Shown: positions 1 through 8,285, counted from the stretch's first letter. The stretch: DNA of 41,563 bases from Ruminococcaceae bacterium UBA6416 (GCA_002438505.1 DJPI01000068.1:1-41563), one strand, 5' to 3'. Notes: generated from the sequence alone by a model not told the origin. Numbers and translations: made by a program.

Positions 1-27
1 TTTTTTGCGGTAATGTACAAAATCACC

Positions 28-56
28 TTGACACATATTAAAAATTGTGGTAAAAT
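28..56 (+). promoter_or_regulatory. sigma-A type promoter for the mgtC pair
   Basis: The -35 TTGACA (28-33) is followed after exactly 17 bases by TAAAAT (51-56). A TGG just before the -10 also fits an extended -10. Transcription would start near 63, giving a leader of about 74 nt before the first MgtC gene. Confidence 0.75.
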
Positions 57-72
57 TTTTAGTGCTATTTTG

Positions 73-99
73 GCGGACGCGGAGTTTTTTCGCGTCCGC
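73..99 (+). other. GC-rich hairpin in the mgtC leader
   Basis: GCGGACGCG (73-81) pairs perfectly with CGCGTCCGC (91-99) around a 9-base loop. It lies between the promoter and the start codon at 137. There is no immediate U-tract, so it is not a classical terminator. It may stabilise the 5' end or take part in regulation. Confidence 0.5.
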
Positions 100-136
100 G
101 CATGATTTTTCATTCTGTTTACGGAGGTAACGGAGG

Positions 137-871
137 ATGGGCTCGCTCCTTCATTTTTTCGATCCGATACGCGGTGCAAGTTTGCCTGCGCTTTTTGTAA
201 AAATGTTTCTTGCCGTTGTTTTCGGCGGACTTATCGGTCTTGAAAGAGGTCATAAACACCGCGCAGCAGGCAGCCGCACATATATGATTGTTTGCCTCGG
301 AGCAGCGCTGACAATGATTCTGAGCTTTTATGAAAGTAATATCGTTACCGGCGACTGGCACGAAATTTCAGAAATGCTCGGCCGTAAGGTTGACGTAACG
401 CGTTACGCCGAAAAGGTTATCGGCGGAATCGGTTTCCTCGGCGCCGGAACAATTATCGTCACCGGACGTCAGGAAATTAAGGGCTTGACCACCGCTGCCG
501 GTCTGTGGACTTCAACGTGCATGGGGCTTGCAATCGGTTCCGGCTATTACGAATGCGCAATTCTTGCGTTTTTTCTCATTCTTTTCACAACGGTTGTTCT
601 TGAAAAAGTCAGCTCTTGGGTTGTTTCAAGAGCGCGGAACATGGATCTTTATGTTGAGTTTGAAAAGATGGAAAATCTTGGTGAAATAATCAGCACAATC
701 AAAAAAATGGATATTCAGATTTTTGACGTTGACATCCAGCGTGAAAAGCAGTCCAACGGTGTCACTGTCGGTGCGGTTATTTCCTCGCGCTTACCGAAAA
801 GGGAAACGCACTCGCACGTCATGTCAAAAATTTCAAAATTTGACTTTGTAACTGTTGTTGATGAAATTTAA
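137..871 (+). CDS. MgtC/SapB family membrane protein (first paralog)
   Basis: This is a 244-residue inner-membrane protein of the MgtC/SapB family. The family is linked to magnesium limitation and acid tolerance, and Salmonella MgtC modulates the F-type ATPase; no transport activity is established. Family motifs are clear: GLERGHKHRAAGSRT near residue 35, then GIGFLGAGTII and GLTTAAGLWTS around 95-125, within several hydrophobic helices. The last 80 residues or so are soluble and look like the ACT-like domain of longer MgtC proteins. The start ATG is preceded by GGAGGTA at 123-129. A second family member follows 46 bases downstream. The specific role in this organism is unknown. Confidence 0.9.
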   Translation: MGSLLHFFDPIRGASLPALFVKMFLAVVFGGLIGLERGHKHRAAGSRTYMIVCLGAALTMILSFYESNIVTGDWHEISEMLGRKVDVTRYAEKVIGGIGFLGAGTIIVTGRQEIKGLTTAAGLWTSTCMGLAIGSGYYECAILAFFLILFTTVVLEKVSSWVVSRARNMDLYVEFEKMENLGEIISTIKKMDIQIFDVDIQREKQSNGVTVGAVISSRLPKRETHSHVMSKISKFDFVTVVDEI

Positions 872-917
872 CTTTTTTATAAAACACCCATTCTGTTCTT
901 CCGGAGGGGAACGCATT

Positions 918-1598
918 ATGCTTGAAATTTTGAATCCGTTCAGAGAGATTACGCTTCTTTCTGTTTTCATAAAAATGTTCTGCGCGGTTCTTTGCGGCGG
1001 CGCAATCGGAATTGAGCGTGAGAGGAAGCGCCGTACCGCCGGCTTTCGTACTCATATTCTCATCTGTCTCGGCTCGGCGATGACCACCATGATAAGCCAT
1101 TATCTTTTTCGCTATCTTACCCTTGATAATGACGTTTCGCGTCTCGGCGCTTCGGTAATTGCCGGAATAGGTTTCATCGGCGCCGGAACGATTATTGTTA
1201 CAAAGCGCCGCCAGATTAAAGGACTGACAACCGCCGCCGGACTTTGGACGTGCGCCATTATCGGCCTTTCAATCGGCGCCGGGTATTATGAAGCGGGAAT
1301 TCTTGCAACGATTATCATTCTTCTTGCGGAAATTTTCTTTTCACGTTTTGAATATTGGGTACTAGACAGTGCAAGGAACATCAACATCTATGTTGAATAC
1401 ACCGGAAACGATAACCTTGATGCGCTCATTTTGATTCTCAAGACCTATCGCGTTGTTATTCTTGACCTTGAAATAACAAAATCGGGAGCAAATTCCTGCG
1501 CAATTTTTCAGCTCCAGCTTCCGAAAAGGCTTTCTCATGATAAAATCATGACGGTTATTTCCTCCTCGGAGGGTATCATCTCCGTTGAGGAGCTGTAA
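918..1598 (+). CDS. MgtC/SapB family membrane protein (second paralog)
   Basis: This 226-residue paralog of the preceding gene has the same organisation: GIERERKRRTAGFRTH, GIGFIGAGTIIVT, GLTTAAGLWTCA, then an ACT-like C-terminal domain. The frame stays open upstream to 855, but ATG 918 is chosen because GGAGGGG (903-909) sits at proper spacing and the protein then aligns end to end with its neighbour. No promoter was seen in the 46-base gap, so the two are probably co-transcribed. The proteins agree in motifs but differ widely elsewhere, which suggests an old duplication. The pair could form a hetero-oligomer; this is inference. Confidence 0.9.
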   Translation: MLEILNPFREITLLSVFIKMFCAVLCGGAIGIERERKRRTAGFRTHILICLGSAMTTMISHYLFRYLTLDNDVSRLGASVIAGIGFIGAGTIIVTKRRQIKGLTTAAGLWTCAIIGLSIGAGYYEAGILATIIILLAEIFFSRFEYWVLDSARNINIYVEYTGNDNLDALILILKTYRVVILDLEITKSGANSCAIFQLQLPKRLSHDKIMTVISSSEGIISVEEL

Positions 1599-1634
1599 AG
1601 AGTTTTTTTGGATGACATTAATGAACAACGAACG

Positions 1635-1662
1635 GCCGGGTGCCTCAAATGAGACATCCGGC
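1635..1662. terminator. hairpin between convergent genes, possible bidirectional terminator
   Basis: GCCGGGTG (1635-1642) pairs with CATCCGGC (1655-1662), one G-U pair included. One mismatch and an inner CTC/GAG stem close an AAAT loop. It lies 36 bases after the second mgtC stop and 24 bases beyond the fucosidase stop. The U-tract is weak on both strands. Confidence 0.55.
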
Positions 1663-1685
1663 TGTTATTATGCTTAAATTTAAAA

Positions 1686-4091
1686 TCAGCAAAACGAATA
1701 TGTTTTTCCTTTTTCGGTCAAGAACTCAGTAATGCCGTCACTGAATCGGGCAGGAATTTCGTTTTTGCTTTCGTCCTCAATGATTGCAACCTTTCCGTCA
1801 AGATAAAGCCTGCATTTTCCGCCGAGCTTAGACTCAACCGTTCCGCCTTTGAGCCGCCCGTCTTTCCATTCGGCGCTGACAACAAAGCCTCCGCGCGCGC
1901 AAAGCCCCTTGAACTCTCCGTTCCTCCAGTCTTTCGGTATCGCCGGAAGAATCTTTATCACGCCGCCGTGACTTTGGAGCAGCATTTCCGCAACGCCTGC
2001 GGTGAAGCCGAAGTTTCCGTCAATCTGGAACGGAGGATGAGTACCCCAGAGGTTTTTAAGGATGGTTGTTTTGAGAATCTGCGCAATGATTTCCTCGCAT
2101 TTTTCACCCTCGCCGAGTCTTGCTCTGCAAAGCAGACGGTGCGCAAGTGCCCAGCCGGTCGTTTTGATTCCTCTGTCGTTGAGCGAGGCTGAGGCCGCAG
2201 CCTGAAATTCCGGCGTCTCATCCGTAATCTGTTCAAACGGATAAACACCGAGCAGGTGGGAGATGTGCCGATGGTGTTTTTGAACGCCGAGGAGCTTTCC
2301 TTTGAAAGAAAAATTATCCTCGTTCGTCCATTCTTTAATAAAGCCATGGCGTGTTTTTGAATAAGGCTTGAGCTTTTCAATCTGATACTTGAGCTTTTCA
2401 ATAAGCCCGTCATTAACGGCAGCACCTTCTCCGTTTTCTTTGAGAACCGCGGCAAATTTTATGACGGAGTCAAACAGCGCATAAACAATGCTTTGCTCAA
2501 ATGTTCCGCCTGCGCTGACCGGACCGTGTTCGGCGGAAAAGCAAGGTGAAACAATGAGCCTGTCCGTGCCCTTTTCGGGAATAAGAAGCTGCGACCAGAG
2601 AAGCGCCGCTTCCTCCATTGCGGGATATATTTCCTTTTCAAGCTTTTCCGTGTCACCGGTGAAAGAGAAGTATTCGCCCATTTCGTAAGCCGCCCATGCG
2701 CCGTTCGCCGGAGCCCAGCCCCAGCGCCAGTTATATCCGGGAGCAACAATACCGAGCGGAGAAACCGCCGTGTGACAGACCCAGCCGGTCGGCTTTGAGC
2801 AGTCAAGCGAGCCGTCCTTTCCGGTTGCGCCGATTCCGAAGGAGTTGAAAGCCGCAACTCTTCCCGGCTTTTTGAGCGAGTTGATGAAGTCTATGTATGG
2901 CAGTGCCGCTTCGGCAAGATTCGCCGTGAACGCCGGCATATAGTTCATTTGAAGGTTTATGTTGAGGTGATAGTCGCTTTCCCACGGCGGATTGTTTTTT
3001 GCGTTCCAGATTCCCTGGAGATTCGCCGGAAGTGAGCCGTCTCTTGAGGAGGCAATGAGAAGGTAGCGTCCGTATTGGAACAAAAGCGTGATAAGGTTGC
3101 GGCGAAATTCTCCCTTTTTGCCGAAGCGAGAGAGCATATAATCGGTCGGGTGGGTGCTTTCCTCCTCACCGAGAGAAAAGCTCACGCGCTCAAAAAGCGC
3201 GCGGTAGTCCACAAGGTGGGTTCTGTAAAGCTCACCAAAGGTTTTTTTTGCCGCTTTGTTAACGGCTTCAACGGCCTTTTCAAGTGGATTTGTGTCGGAA
3301 AAATAATTCGGATAATCGTTTTTATAGTTCGTTGCAAGGCTCATTATTATGAGAATACTGTCCGCGTTTTCAATAATAACATGGCCGTCTTTTGCGTTTG
3401 TTGTTCCGCCCTGAGCAAGAAATTTGACGGCGCAGCCGTATTTCATCGAGTTCTTGTTTTTTCCGTCTTTTGCGCCGATTCCCTTGTTGTCTTTAACGGT
3501 GCCGGAAAGGAAAATCATGTTGTTCTCACTTTTGATTTCTCCGTTCTGCTCTGAATCGAGATAAGCGTCAACGCTGACAGGAACGGGTGTTTTGTCCTTT
3601 TCCTCGCAGGCAATTCTTCCAACAAAAACATTGTCCGGATAGCTGACAAAATAATGGCGGATGTGTCCGGCCTTTTCTTTTCGGAATGAGACCATTGCCG
3701 AGGCGGATGAGAGGTCAAGGTCGCGGACATAGCTGTCTCCGCTGTCATCGCCAAAGTTGAGATAAAGATTTCCGAATGCCTGATAGGCACCGAAACCGAC
3801 GTGGTTTCCCTGAAGATTTTCCATGAGGGCGGTCGCTTTTTTTGTGTTGCCGCTTTCAAGAGCCTTTTGAACGGCGCGGAAGTTTTCTCCGCGGCTTGTG
3901 TCGGAAATACCATAGTTAAAGCCGGGAACGTCTTTTCCGCCGGACCAGAGTGTTTTTTCGTTGAACTGAATCAGTTCGCAGCCCTTTCCGCCAAAAACCT
4001 TTGCGCCGATTTTTCCGTTGCCGAGCGGAAGCGCCTCGTTCTCCCAGCCGAAATAGCTCATGTTCGCCGGTGTGTTATAGCATAAAAACAT
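1686..4091 (-). CDS. Glycoside hydrolase family 95 (alpha-L-fucosidase type)
   Basis: This 801-residue enzyme of family GH95 hydrolyses terminal fucose or, in some members, galactose from plant or host glycans by an inverting mechanism. The N-terminal beta-sandwich opens with ENEALPLGNGKIGAKVFGG, as is typical. The (alpha/alpha)6 domain carries N377 and N379 (HLNINLQMN), E521 (CFSAEHGP) and D691 (QIDGNFGFT). These correspond to the catalytic N421, N423, E566 and D766 of Bifidobacterium AfcA. No signal peptide is visible, so it likely acts in the cytoplasm on imported oligosaccharides. A GAGGTAAG Shine-Dalgarno precedes the ATG. Length is normal for a single-module member. Substrate specificity cannot be read from sequence alone. 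Confidence 0.92.
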   Translation of the reverse strand: MFLCYNTPANMSYFGWENEALPLGNGKIGAKVFGGKGCELIQFNEKTLWSGGKDVPGFNYGISDTSRGENFRAVQKALESGNTKKATALMENLQGNHVGFGAYQAFGNLYLNFGDDSGDSYVRDLDLSSASAMVSFRKEKAGHIRHYFVSYPDNVFVGRIACEEKDKTPVPVSVDAYLDSEQNGEIKSENNMIFLSGTVKDNKGIGAKDGKNKNSMKYGCAVKFLAQGGTTNAKDGHVIIENADSILIIMSLATNYKNDYPNYFSDTNPLEKAVEAVNKAAKKTFGELYRTHLVDYRALFERVSFSLGEEESTHPTDYMLSRFGKKGEFRRNLITLLFQYGRYLLIASSRDGSLPANLQGIWNAKNNPPWESDYHLNINLQMNYMPAFTANLAEAALPYIDFINSLKKPGRVAAFNSFGIGATGKDGSLDCSKPTGWVCHTAVSPLGIVAPGYNWRWGWAPANGAWAAYEMGEYFSFTGDTEKLEKEIYPAMEEAALLWSQLLIPEKGTDRLIVSPCFSAEHGPVSAGGTFEQSIVYALFDSVIKFAAVLKENGEGAAVNDGLIEKLKYQIEKLKPYSKTRHGFIKEWTNEDNFSFKGKLLGVQKHHRHISHLLGVYPFEQITDETPEFQAAASASLNDRGIKTTGWALAHRLLCRARLGEGEKCEEIIAQILKTTILKNLWGTHPPFQIDGNFGFTAGVAEMLLQSHGGVIKILPAIPKDWRNGEFKGLCARGGFVVSAEWKDGRLKGGTVESKLGGKCRLYLDGKVAIIEDESKNEIPARFSDGITEFLTEKGKTYSFC

Positions 4092-4128
4092 AATTCTTAC
4101 CTCGTTTGAGTATTTGTTTCAGGTACCT

Positions 4129-4158
4129 ATTATATATTTTTATTCCTTATTCTGTCAA
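4129..4158 (-). promoter_or_regulatory. promoter for the GH95 gene
   Basis: Read on the minus strand, TTGACA (4158-4153) and TATAAT (4134-4129) are separated by 18 bases. The fucosidase start lies about 40 bases downstream of the -10. Confidence 0.75.
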
Positions 4159-4315
4159 GTGAAAGGAGCAGATACCGTTTAAACCGGTGTTGTAAAAACT
4201 GCGCCAAAGTCAATAAAAAAACAAAAAATATTATTGGATAAAGCACTCATAGCTTTCTATACGCCTTTGCACTTTAAAATTACGCATACAAAATAAAAAA
4301 TCAGTTCAATTTGCA

Positions 4316-4344
4316 TTGTCAAAATCAGGAAATTGTGTTATTAT
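4316..4344 (+). promoter_or_regulatory. promoter for the serine hydrolase gene
   Basis: TTGTCA (4316-4321) and TATTAT (4339-4344) are 17 bases apart. Transcription would begin near 4351, about 100 nt before the hydrolase ATG at 4452. Confidence 0.65.
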
Positions 4345-4375
4345 TAGACGTAATAGTTGCCGCTGAGGAGAGAAC

Positions 4376-4465
4376 ATGAAGAGAAGAATGTCGGCTTTGC
4401 CGGCTGACAGTGTCAGCTGCCCGGTTAATATTAATTTGGAGGAGATTTCAGATGTCAGTAGTTGA
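4376..4465 (+). CDS. possible 29-codon upstream ORF overlapping the hydrolase start
   Basis: ATG 4376 follows GAGGAG (4365-4370) at a 5-base spacing, a better ribosome site than chance usually gives. The frame runs 29 codons and stops at 4463-4465, inside the first codons of the hydrolase in another frame, so the two overlap by 14 bases. The peptide begins MKRRMSALPADS and has no recognisable domain. It could be a leader peptide that couples translation, or a chance frame. Low confidence. Confidence 0.22.
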   Translation: MKRRMSALPADSVSCPVNINLEEISDVSS

Positions 4466-6038
4466 AAAAATTTCGATTGAACGTGCAAAAAGCGCCGAAT
4501 CGGTCGGCGTTTCATCAAAGACCGTTCAAGCCTTTGTGAACAGATGCATGGAGCTTAACAAACAGCTTCATTCGCTCATGGTTATCCGCCACGGAAAGGT
4601 TGCCTGTGAGGCATACAGAGACCCGCTCGGCCCGGAGTATAAACACATGATGTATTCCGTCAGCAAGAGCTTCACCTCAACGGCAATAGGCTTTGCCATT
4701 GATGAGGGATATTTTAAGCTTGATACAAAATTTGTTGATATTTTTCCTGAAGCAAGGGGAAATAAGCCGGATCCCTACCTTGAAGAAATGACCGTTGAAG
4801 ACCTTTTGACAATGCGCAGCGGTCTTTCGGTAACACCGTTCATGAACAAGACCAAGGACCGCTGGTTCCATGACATAATCTCAAGCAAATGGGTCAGTGA
4901 GCCGGGAACGAAGTTTCTTTATATCAGCGAAAATATGTATCTTCTTTGCTGCATCATTCACAAGATGGTGAAGATGAGTGTTATTGAATATCTTACGCCG
5001 CGCCTTTTTGAGCCGCTCGGCATTGTTGATCCTTATTGGGAGACCTGCCCGCGCGGAATTGAAACCGGCGGCTGGGGTCTTATGATCCGTACCGAAGATC
5101 TTGCAAAGTTTACCCTTTGCTATCAGCAGGGTGGAAAGTTCGGCGGAAAACAGGTTGTTCCTGAATGGTGGGTAAAGACCGCAACTGCATATCATTCAGA
5201 CAATAGCATGAACGATGAGCTTGATTCAAGCAAGGGCTACGGCTACTGCTTCTGGCGCAACGGCGGCTATAAAAATTCATATCGTGCCGATGGAATGTTT
5301 TCTCAGTTTGGAATCGTATTTGAGGATCTTGACGCCTGCTTCATCATGACCGGTGGTGAAATTGATGAACAGAGAATGCGTGACGTTATCTGGGAATTCT
5401 TCCCCAAAGCGTTTGATGATAATGCAAGCGAGGATGACGCCGTTGAAGTTAAAATTCCGGCCTATCCGCGCCTTCCGAAAAGGCCGCGTTCATTTGAAGA
5501 AAAGCTTCTCTCCGGAAAGAAGATCGTTTTTGCAAAATCTCCGATTCTCAATATTGCCGGTTTCCCAACGAGTGTTCTGACTCTTCCGGCAACCTTCATG
5601 GCGCGCGAAAAGGCCGGAAACATTACCAATGTCAGCTTTGAGCCGCTTGAAAATGAGCTTGTCATGACATGGAGCGAGGGCAAAGAGGTCAACCTTATAC
5701 ACATCGGAATGGACGGTGAATACCGCTGGGATAATGTTGTCATCGGCCATGTTCCATACACAACCTGCGCGGTCGGCTGCTGGAACAGCGAGCGCGAGCT
5801 TGAAATTCACATCAGAGCGATTGAAACAACTGCGGAAAGAGTTCTTGTTTTCACCTTTGCTGATAACAAGGTCACATTGAAGCCGACAATGAATCCGGAA
5901 ACGGCAACAATGGTTCTCAACCTCAAGGAATCGGTCAAGAATGTTGTCAAGCAGCCCATTCTTCAGTCAGTTGTCAGCCAGGCAATGCCATATCTCACTC
6001 CGATTGTTGAACTTCCGCTGCACGGAAAAATTGTTTGA
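4452..6038 (+). CDS. Serine hydrolase, beta-lactamase class C/PBP4* family
   Basis: This 528-residue protein is related to class C beta-lactamases, DD-peptidases and esterases (the Beta-lactamase Pfam family). The nucleophile motif S69-V-S-K72 is intact in MYSVSKSFTSTAIGFAIDEGY. The expected Tyr motif is around YISEN, where the family consensus is Y-x-N. Further family blocks are DLLTMRSGL and GWGLMIRTEDLAKF. A C-terminal region of about 190 residues (from about 340) is an added beta-rich domain of unknown role. There is no signal peptide, so a cytoplasmic esterase or peptidase is more likely than an antibiotic beta-lactamase. ATG 4452 is chosen over upstream starts because GGAGGAG precedes it. 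Confidence 0.8.
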   Translation: MSVVEKISIERAKSAESVGVSSKTVQAFVNRCMELNKQLHSLMVIRHGKVACEAYRDPLGPEYKHMMYSVSKSFTSTAIGFAIDEGYFKLDTKFVDIFPEARGNKPDPYLEEMTVEDLLTMRSGLSVTPFMNKTKDRWFHDIISSKWVSEPGTKFLYISENMYLLCCIIHKMVKMSVIEYLTPRLFEPLGIVDPYWETCPRGIETGGWGLMIRTEDLAKFTLCYQQGGKFGGKQVVPEWWVKTATAYHSDNSMNDELDSSKGYGYCFWRNGGYKNSYRADGMFSQFGIVFEDLDACFIMTGGEIDEQRMRDVIWEFFPKAFDDNASEDDAVEVKIPAYPRLPKRPRSFEEKLLSGKKIVFAKSPILNIAGFPTSVLTLPATFMAREKAGNITNVSFEPLENELVMTWSEGKEVNLIHIGMDGEYRWDNVVIGHVPYTTCAVGCWNSERELEIHIRAIETTAERVLVFTFADNKVTLKPTMNPETATMVLNLKESVKNVVKQPILQSVVSQAMPYLTPIVELPLHGKIV

Positions 6039-6077
6039 TTTTTGCCTTGACGCTTCATTAAAGAAAGGAGTATACTT

Positions 6078-6854
6078 ATGATTTGGAAAATTCTTTTTGC
6101 CGTTGTTGTTGCGGCGGAGTTTGTTTTTGTTCCGCTGTTTCTCAAGTATTCATGGCCGGAAAAATGCTGGAAGTCATTCGGCTTTAAAATGATTTGCTCG
6201 GCGCTGTTTTTCTCCGCTGGTCTGCTCGCAATGAAAATCAGCGGCCACTCCGCCTCGACCTCGCCGTATACAAAGCTGGTTCTTTGGGGTCTGTTTTTCG
6301 GCTGGCTTGGCGATATGTTCCTGCATCTCATTACGGATAAAATCTGGGTTTTCGGTCTCGGCCTTTTTGCTTTCCTAGGCGGACATATCTTTTATATTTT
6401 CGCTTTTCAAAAGGCTATTGCAAAGACCTATCCGGATAGGGGCTTTCTTGAATGGTATGAGATTCTTGCCGTTGCTGTGCTTATCGGACTCATTCTTCTC
6501 TATGCGACAATCAAAAAGAAGCAAGGAAAGCTTGCTGCCGGAAAGATTTATATGGTTATTCCCGTTGTTCTTTACGCCGTAACAATCAGCACAATGCTTG
6601 CAAAGGCGTTCAGGCTCTGTGTCGGCGAATGGCTTTATGGAATGAATGAACATATCGCGGCTCTTTTTGTCACCGTTGCCCTCGGTGCGGTGCTGTTTGT
6701 CCTTTCGGACGGCAGCCTTGGAATGATTCTTTTTGCCGGACAAAAAAAGAACCGTCCACTCAAGATTTTTAATATTGCAACATATTTTGCTGCGCAGATA
6801 CTCCTTGCAAGCAGCATCTTCGTTGTTTACACCCCCGTTCTTTACGGAACATAA
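6078..6854 (+). CDS. YhhN family membrane protein (lysoplasmalogenase-like)
   Basis: This 258-residue protein has about eight predicted membrane helices. Family landmarks are GWLGDMFL near residue 77 and FLGGHIFYIFAF near residue 98. YhhN/TMEM86 relatives include lysoplasmalogenases that cleave the vinyl-ether bond of lysoplasmalogens. Many anaerobic Clostridia contain plasmalogens, so that activity would fit, but it is not shown by sequence. An AAAGGAG site precedes the ATG. It starts 39 bases after the hydrolase stop and is probably co-transcribed with it. Confidence 0.72.
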   Translation: MIWKILFAVVVAAEFVFVPLFLKYSWPEKCWKSFGFKMICSALFFSAGLLAMKISGHSASTSPYTKLVLWGLFFGWLGDMFLHLITDKIWVFGLGLFAFLGGHIFYIFAFQKAIAKTYPDRGFLEWYEILAVAVLIGLILLYATIKKKQGKLAAGKIYMVIPVVLYAVTISTMLAKAFRLCVGEWLYGMNEHIAALFVTVALGAVLFVLSDGSLGMILFAGQKKNRPLKIFNIATYFAAQILLASSIFVVYTPVLYGT

Positions 6855-6880
6855 TGTCTTAACGTAACAAATATTTTTCT

Positions 6881-6910
6881 TTGAGAGCTGCCTTGTTCGG
6901 CAGCTCTCAA
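6881..6910 (+). terminator. terminator-like hairpin after the YhhN gene
   Basis: A perfect 12-bp stem, TTGAGAGCTGCC (6881-6892) with GGCAGCTCTCAA (6899-6910), closes a 6-base loop 26 bases after the stop. The U-tract is short (TTT), so termination may be partial. Confidence 0.65.
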
Positions 6911-6945
6911 TTTGAAAGAATAAACCACACAAAAGAGGAAAAAAT

Positions 6946-7493
6946 TTGGAATATAATAAAACAATAATATTAAAAACTCAAAAAGCTGTCTAATCAGAAA
7001 TTGTGAAAAGGATGACGCTGCACAGGTTGTCTCGGTTTTTAACCTGACACATGAACAGACGGATTTTCTTTTGACCTATCCCGATGAAAACAACTTTATC
7101 GAAGAGAAGGAGGCCGAGTTCCTCCTCAGGAAAAAGGAGAGCGAAAGGGAAGTTGAGCCTTGCGCCGTTGTTGACGGAAAAATTGTTGCAACGGCCGGCG
7201 TGGAGGAAATTTCTCTGAAGTATAAAACAAGGCACCGCGCCGAATTCGGAATCAGTGTTGAAAAAAGCTTCTGGGGCAACGGAATCGGATATGCGCTGAC
7301 TCTTGCCTGCGTTGAATGCGCAAAAAAAGCAGGATATTCCCAGCTTGAGCTGAGCGTTGTTGGAGATAACGCGGCTGCCGTTGCTCTTTATAAAAAAATC
7401 GGCTTCAAAGAATTCGGCCGGAATCCAAAGGGCTTTAAGTCGCGTGTTTCTGCGTGGCAGGAGCTTGTTTTAATGCGCCTTGAGCTTGACTGA
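6946..7493 (+). CDS. GNAT family N-acetyltransferase, apparently frameshifted near its 5' end
   Basis: The acetyl-CoA binding region is clear: FWGNGIGYALTLACVECAKKAG, a variant of the Q/RxxGxG/A loop, then LELSVVGDNAAAVALYKKIGFKEFG. The frame ending at 7493 reads back as LIRNCEKDDAAQVV (from 6990), the usual GNAT N-terminus, but has no ATG, GTG or TTG there. In the neighbouring frame, TTG 6946 follows AGAGGA (6934-6939) and reads IILKTQKAV, then stops at 6991. One extra base near 6990 would join them into a normal protein of about 182 residues. So the gene is either a recent one-base-deletion pseudogene or carries a sequencing error. The TTG at 7071 lies inside the conserved fold and is unlikely to be the true start. 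The substrate is unknown. Confidence 0.7.
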
Positions 7494-7530
7494 AGAAAAA
7501 CCGAAACCAGACCCGAAAGGACTGTTAATT

Positions 7531-8223
7531 ATGAATATTAGCGGAATTCAAAAGCTCACTTTGCTTGATTTCCCCGGAAAACTTGCCTGCACCGTTTTCA
7601 CGTCCGGCTGCAATTTTCGCTGCCCCTTTTGTCATAACGCCTCACTCGTTCTTCCCGGAATGAGCGAACATATTGACGAAAGCGAGGTGTTCTCGTTTCT
7701 GAAAAAGCGCGAGGGTATTCTTGAGGGCGTTTGCATCACCGGCGGCGAGCCGTGCCTGCAAAGCGACCTTGAAAGCTTTATCGAAAAAGTCAAAGCCCTT
7801 GGCTTTTCCGTCAAGCTTGACACAAACGGAAGCTTTCCGGAAAAGCTTTCTGCACTTCTTGAAAAAGGACTTCTTGATTATGTTGCAATGGATATCAAAA
7901 CCTCGCCGGAAAGATACGCCGAGGTCGCCGGAGTTGCAAACAAAAACTTTTTTGAAAACGTCAAAAAAAGCGTTGAACTGCTCAAAAACTGCGCCATTCC
8001 TCATGAGTTCAGAACAACAACGGCAAAGGAACTTCAGAAGACGGAGGATTTTTTGAAAATCGGACAATGGCTGAAAGGGGAAAAGCGTTATTTTCTTCAG
8101 CAATATGAGTCAAGCGGAGAGCTCGTTGGCAAGGAGATGACTCCGTATGAAAAAGAGGAGCTTGAAGAGTTTAAAAAACTGATGGAAAATTTTGTTGAAG
8201 ATGTTGAAATTAGAGGCATTTGA
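7531..8223 (+). CDS. nrdG: Anaerobic ribonucleotide reductase activating protein (radical SAM)
   Basis: This 230-residue radical SAM enzyme most likely installs the glycyl radical on NrdD. The 4Fe-4S/SAM motif is C27-NFR-C31-PF-C34, followed by GICITGGEP-like text (GVCITGGEPCLQ) and DYVAMDIKTSPERY. It starts IQKLTLLDFPGKLACTVF, as in the longer NrdG type found in Clostridia. ATG 7531 is chosen because GAAAGGA (7515-7521) precedes it; the open frame upstream overlaps the GNAT gene. The partner nrdD follows after a 221-base regulatory gap. Activation of another glycyl-radical enzyme is possible but less likely given the neighbour. Confidence 0.87.
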   Translation: MNISGIQKLTLLDFPGKLACTVFTSGCNFRCPFCHNASLVLPGMSEHIDESEVFSFLKKREGILEGVCITGGEPCLQSDLESFIEKVKALGFSVKLDTNGSFPEKLSALLEKGLLDYVAMDIKTSPERYAEVAGVANKNFFENVKKSVELLKNCAIPHEFRTTTAKELQKTEDFLKIGQWLKGEKRYFLQQYESSGELVGKEMTPYEKEELEEFKKLMENFVEDVEIRGI

Positions 8224-8232
8224 CGCCGTTAA

Positions 8233-8248
8233 ACACAAAATACAGTGT
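8233..8248 (+). promoter_or_regulatory. NrdR-box-like site 1
   Basis: ACACAAAATACAGTGT matches 14 of 16 positions of the published NrdR box consensus acaCwAtATaTwGtgt. It lies upstream of the nrdD promoter. NrdR is the ATP/dATP-sensing repressor of ribonucleotide reductase genes; its gene is not in this window. Confidence 0.6.
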
Positions 8249-8285
8249 TTCACAAATCAAGATGTAGTAAAAAAGTCAGAGAAAG

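Larger units (their letters stand above)
4092..4451. other. 360-bp divergent intergenic region
   Basis: It separates the minus-strand fucosidase from the plus-strand serine hydrolase. It holds a sigma-A type promoter for each direction and an upstream short frame at 4376. The central AT-rich part (about 4165-4310) shows only a small GTTTAAAC palindrome and no gene. Confidence 0.6.

Noticed and set aside
102..200. ATG at 102 in the mgtC leader starting a short frame that overlaps the gene
   Set aside because: It has no Shine-Dalgarno and follows the hairpin arm directly; likely chance.
6049..6077. TTGACG-N18-TATACT as a promoter before the YhhN gene
   Set aside because: The -10 ends one base before the start codon, so any transcript would begin inside the gene; the match is probably accidental overlap with the ribosome-site region.
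7071..7493. TTG at 7071 as the start of the GNAT protein
   Set aside because: Conserved GNAT sequence continues upstream in the same frame for about 27 residues, and no ribosome site lies before this TTG.
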